This document shows, in pieces, positions 62,194 to 64,000 of a stretch of DNA of 64,000 nt. Below the pieces are notes generated by a model. It was given only the letters and a program-made list of their open reading frames with translations, was not told the origin of the DNA and ran no database searches. Both the position numbers and the translations under genes were made by a program. The first letter of the stretch is position 1, and every line of letters begins with the position of its first letter. Origin of the DNA: Fusibacter ferrireducens (GTDB lineage: Bacteria; Bacillota; Clostridia; Peptostreptococcales; Acidaminobacteraceae); assembly GCF_015352425.1 (NCBI RefSeq), contig NZ_JADKNH010000018.1, forward strand, positions 1 to 64,000. The letters are read 5' to 3'.

Positions 62194-63759
62194 TTAATTG
62201 GATTCTTCTATTTTTTCAAGTGCACCCTCAGAGTAATTGTTTTTAGCATTCCACAGTAAAAATTCGTGTATGCCATTGTCTTCAAGTGCTTTAATTTGTG
62301 CTTCAACTTCTTTTGCACCATATGAGATATGACCCTTTACCCAACCTGCTGTAAAATCTTGAATCCAAGGTCTTATACGCGCTGGCGTCATTACATTTGT
62401 ATTTCTATCGAAAGCATCCTTTAACGATCGATCAATGGTTTCATATGGAAATGCATCTGGAACAGATAGTCCGAAGTTATTCGTTCCATAGTGACTTGGA
62501 TACATCATTGGGCAAATATAATCAACTACATTCGTAATAGCTTCCCAATGCTGTCCTATGCCCACATCGTTAATTGAAGTGGCTGCCCAGCCAAATACAT
62601 CAGCTGCAATATAGACATTATAGGGCTTAAGCTCTTCATAAGCGTGTTTGAGATACTTTTGAATGGTCGCTGTTTTAGACTCATTTTCCGTATTTCTGTA
62701 GTCAATGTTTACTCTATCCGGAATCGCAGGGAATCTGACATAATCAAATTGAATTTCATTAAATCCCCATTCGGCAGCTTCCTTGGCAATGCCTATATTA
62801 TAATCCCAAAGTTCTCTATTATGAGCAGATGCCCAAAGCAGTTTATCTCTATCGCTATACGGATTTGGAGTGCCCGCATAAACAATGGCCTTATCCAAAT
62901 TTGTCTTGGCATAAATGGGCGATTTAAAGGTGACAATTCTTGCAATTAAATAGATATCGTGTGCTTTCAGTTTTTCCATGAACGCTTGCATATCTTTAAT
63001 ATAAATGTGTTTATTGGCTTCTGGATTGTATTTTTCAGCTGTTTCAGAATAAAACAATAAGAAACCATTATCGTCTTTAACATCTATTACAAGCGTGTTA
63101 AGTTCTGTTTGATCAAGCAGATCGATGAGTGTATTCAGCTTGTTCGTTGCAGCTGAATTCCCAGTCATATAAGCCCCTTTTACAGTTAAAGGCGGATTAT
63201 TGGAAAAGGCATCATTTTTATGAAAAGCGGTATAATCCACATCGTCATAAGGCTTTGAAATAAGATCCATGGGCGTCTTTACCAGACTATCAAAGGCAAC
63301 ATAGCCAAGCACAGTGCCCTCAAATTGATCTGCAATCTCTGCAAATGTCGTTTTTCCCGTTTCATCCTGAATATAAGTATTTACATAGATAGCTGTTTTT
63401 GGCGCAATAGTGTTGACTTCAGCTTGCTCCCCACTGTATTGATCATAGACAATAGCCCCTTTTTTACCAGTGTAATAGGTATTTTCTGCAATCAGTTCTT
63501 TGTTGGCTTCAGCTTTAAGTCTCGCTTCTTCTTCAGCCTTAAGCCTTGCTGCCTCTTCTGCTTTAAGTCTTGCCTCTTCCTCAGCCTTGAGTCTCGCCTC
63601 TTCTTGTGCTCTTGCTTCCTCTTCAAGCCTTGCCTGTGTTTCAGCCGCTTCGATTTTTTTGTTTTCTACATAAACAGTGTATTGGTTGATGCTAAATACA
63701 CCAACCAATACAGCCATAATCAGAACAACACTGAATATAATTCTTTTTCTTTGTTTCAT
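62194..63759 (-). CDS. DUF4015 putative glycoside hydrolase, membrane anchored
   Basis: 521 residues: signal anchor (about 7-27), a coiled-coil spacer of about 55 residues built from near-identical 8-10-residue units of the type ARLKAEEE (coded by an imperfect DNA repeat at about 63510-63625), a linker, and a C-terminal TIM-barrel-like DUF4015 domain with TLVIDVKDDNGFLLFYSET, LIARIVTFKSP, FNEIQFDYVRFPAI, YIAADVFGWAAT and YICPMMYPSHY. The family is related to glycoside hydrolases but no substrate is established. The acidic Asp/Glu in QFDYVRFP and DVFGW are likely functional. Confidence 0.85.
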   Translation of the reverse strand: MKQRKRIIFSVVLIMAVLVGVFSINQYTVYVENKKIEAAETQARLEEEARAQEEARLKAEEEARLKAEEAARLKAEEEARLKAEANKELIAENTYYTGKKGAIVYDQYSGEQAEVNTIAPKTAIYVNTYIQDETGKTTFAEIADQFEGTVLGYVAFDSLVKTPMDLISKPYDDVDYTAFHKNDAFSNNPPLTVKGAYMTGNSAATNKLNTLIDLLDQTELNTLVIDVKDDNGFLLFYSETAEKYNPEANKHIYIKDMQAFMEKLKAHDIYLIARIVTFKSPIYAKTNLDKAIVYAGTPNPYSDRDKLLWASAHNRELWDYNIGIAKEAAEWGFNEIQFDYVRFPAIPDRVNIDYRNTENESKTATIQKYLKHAYEELKPYNVYIAADVFGWAATSINDVGIGQHWEAITNVVDYICPMMYPSHYGTNNFGLSVPDAFPYETIDRSLKDAFDRNTNVMTPARIRPWIQDFTAGWVKGHISYGAKEVEAQIKALEDNGIHEFLLWNAKNNYSEGALEKIEESN

Positions 63760-63785
63760 CTAAGTCTCCTAATAGTCTACACCCG

Positions 63786-63815
63786 TTGTCAAATTTCAAC
63801 TTATCAAACTTCAAC
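63786..63815. repeat. Tandem 15-bp repeat upstream of the DUF4015 gene
   Basis: TTGTCAAATTTCAAC (63786-63800) followed directly by TTATCAAACTTCAAC (63801-63815), two mismatches, located between the stop of the upstream gene and the DUF4015 start. Could be an operator pair. Confidence 0.55.
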
Positions 63816-64000
63816 TCATTCCAGAACAACGATTATGGATTCATCTAATATGATCCAGTTATATAAATATTCCGCATGAGAGGTTGGATTTCGAACACAT
63901 TTATGGGATAAAGGAATCGTTCCAAGCGTATACGAATATTCGATTAAACCTGGATCAATTGGTGCACCAACCCTCTTCTCTTCATAAACGGCTTCTTGAA
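63816..64000 (-). CDS. C-terminal fragment of an unidentified protein (cut by right edge)
   Basis: An open minus-strand frame enters from the right edge and ends at TGA 63816, giving 61 residues with PIDPGLIEYSYTLGTIPL, CVRNPTSHAEYLYNWIILDE and SIIVVLE. I do not recognise it. Codon use looks coding (no rare runs), it ends directly at the tandem repeat, and no competing frame is open on the other strand with a start site. Confidence 0.55.
   Translation of the reverse strand, partial: QEAVYEEKRVGAPIDPGLIEYSYTLGTIPLSHKCVRNPTSHAEYLYNWIILDESIIVVLE

Noticed and set aside
63510-63625. Repeat-rich DNA considered as a minisatellite or mobile element
   Set aside because: It is in frame within the DUF4015 gene and encodes a regular Glu/Ala/Lys coiled-coil spacer.

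Overview
The window is a low-GC Firmicutes chromosome segment, most likely an anaerobic, amino-acid- or organic-acid-fermenting member of the Clostridia. Evidence is the AT-rich sequence, strong AGGAGG ribosome binding sites, and the housekeeping order spoVG-glmU-prs-pth-mfd-prsA-mazG-hup-S4 protein-divIC-tilS-ftsH-birA-coaX-dusB-lysS-rrn. Almost everything is on the minus strand and is read from right to left; murC is the only convincing plus-strand gene. The genus cannot be fixed from sequence alone.

Layout from left to right: the 5' part of a 16S rRNA gene with tandem promoters (1-590); birA-coaX-dusB-lysS (970-5268); a chemoreceptor (5428-7530); a propionate block (7764-16860) with CoA transferase, split B12-dependent methylmalonyl-CoA mutase, MeaB, epimerase and the Na+-pumping methylmalonyl-CoA decarboxylase; an AspT-like carrier and DUF3870 protein (17171-18933); a methyltransferase (19182-19781); thioesterase plus two-subunit fumarase (19845-21650); ftsH, tilS, pmbA, tldD, ppx, divIC, S4 protein, hup, mazG, prsA, mfd, pth (21850-37173); a second chemoreceptor; prs and glmU; an accessory block for poly-gamma-glutamate (42184-52316); spoVG, purR, murC and an LCP protein; hbd, crt, a membrane protein, lspA, cls and trmB; pyrE with a DUF4015 protein; and a gene cut by the right edge.

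The propionate block together with fumarase describes the methylmalonyl-CoA route: fumarate/malate and succinate are connected to succinyl-CoA by CoA transfer, then mutase, epimerase and decarboxylase yield propionyl-CoA while exporting Na+. birA, which would load biotin on the decarboxylase carrier, lies just downstream of it on the chromosome.

The most unusual region is 42184-52316. It encodes PgsB and PgsC but no PgsA/CapA. In the PgsA position is a PgsW-type membrane protein, translationally coupled to a histidine kinase and response regulator. A second unit encodes a lipoprotein (probably DUF6305), an ion-transporter-superfamily permease, a 48-residue membrane microprotein, a membrane-anchored M14/aspartoacylase-like zinc enzyme and a lipoprotein gamma-glutamyltransferase. 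Together this looks like a self-contained system to make, sense, trim and possibly re-import poly-gamma-glutamate. Other notable signals are a dispersed structured repeat with one compensatory base change (21718-21806 and 52387-52500), three tandem 15-bp repeats at the cat1 promoter, a possible attenuator leader before the AspT-like gene, and the absence of yabP, yabQ, spoIIE and spoVT from an otherwise conserved order, although spoVG keeps a sigma-H-like promoter.
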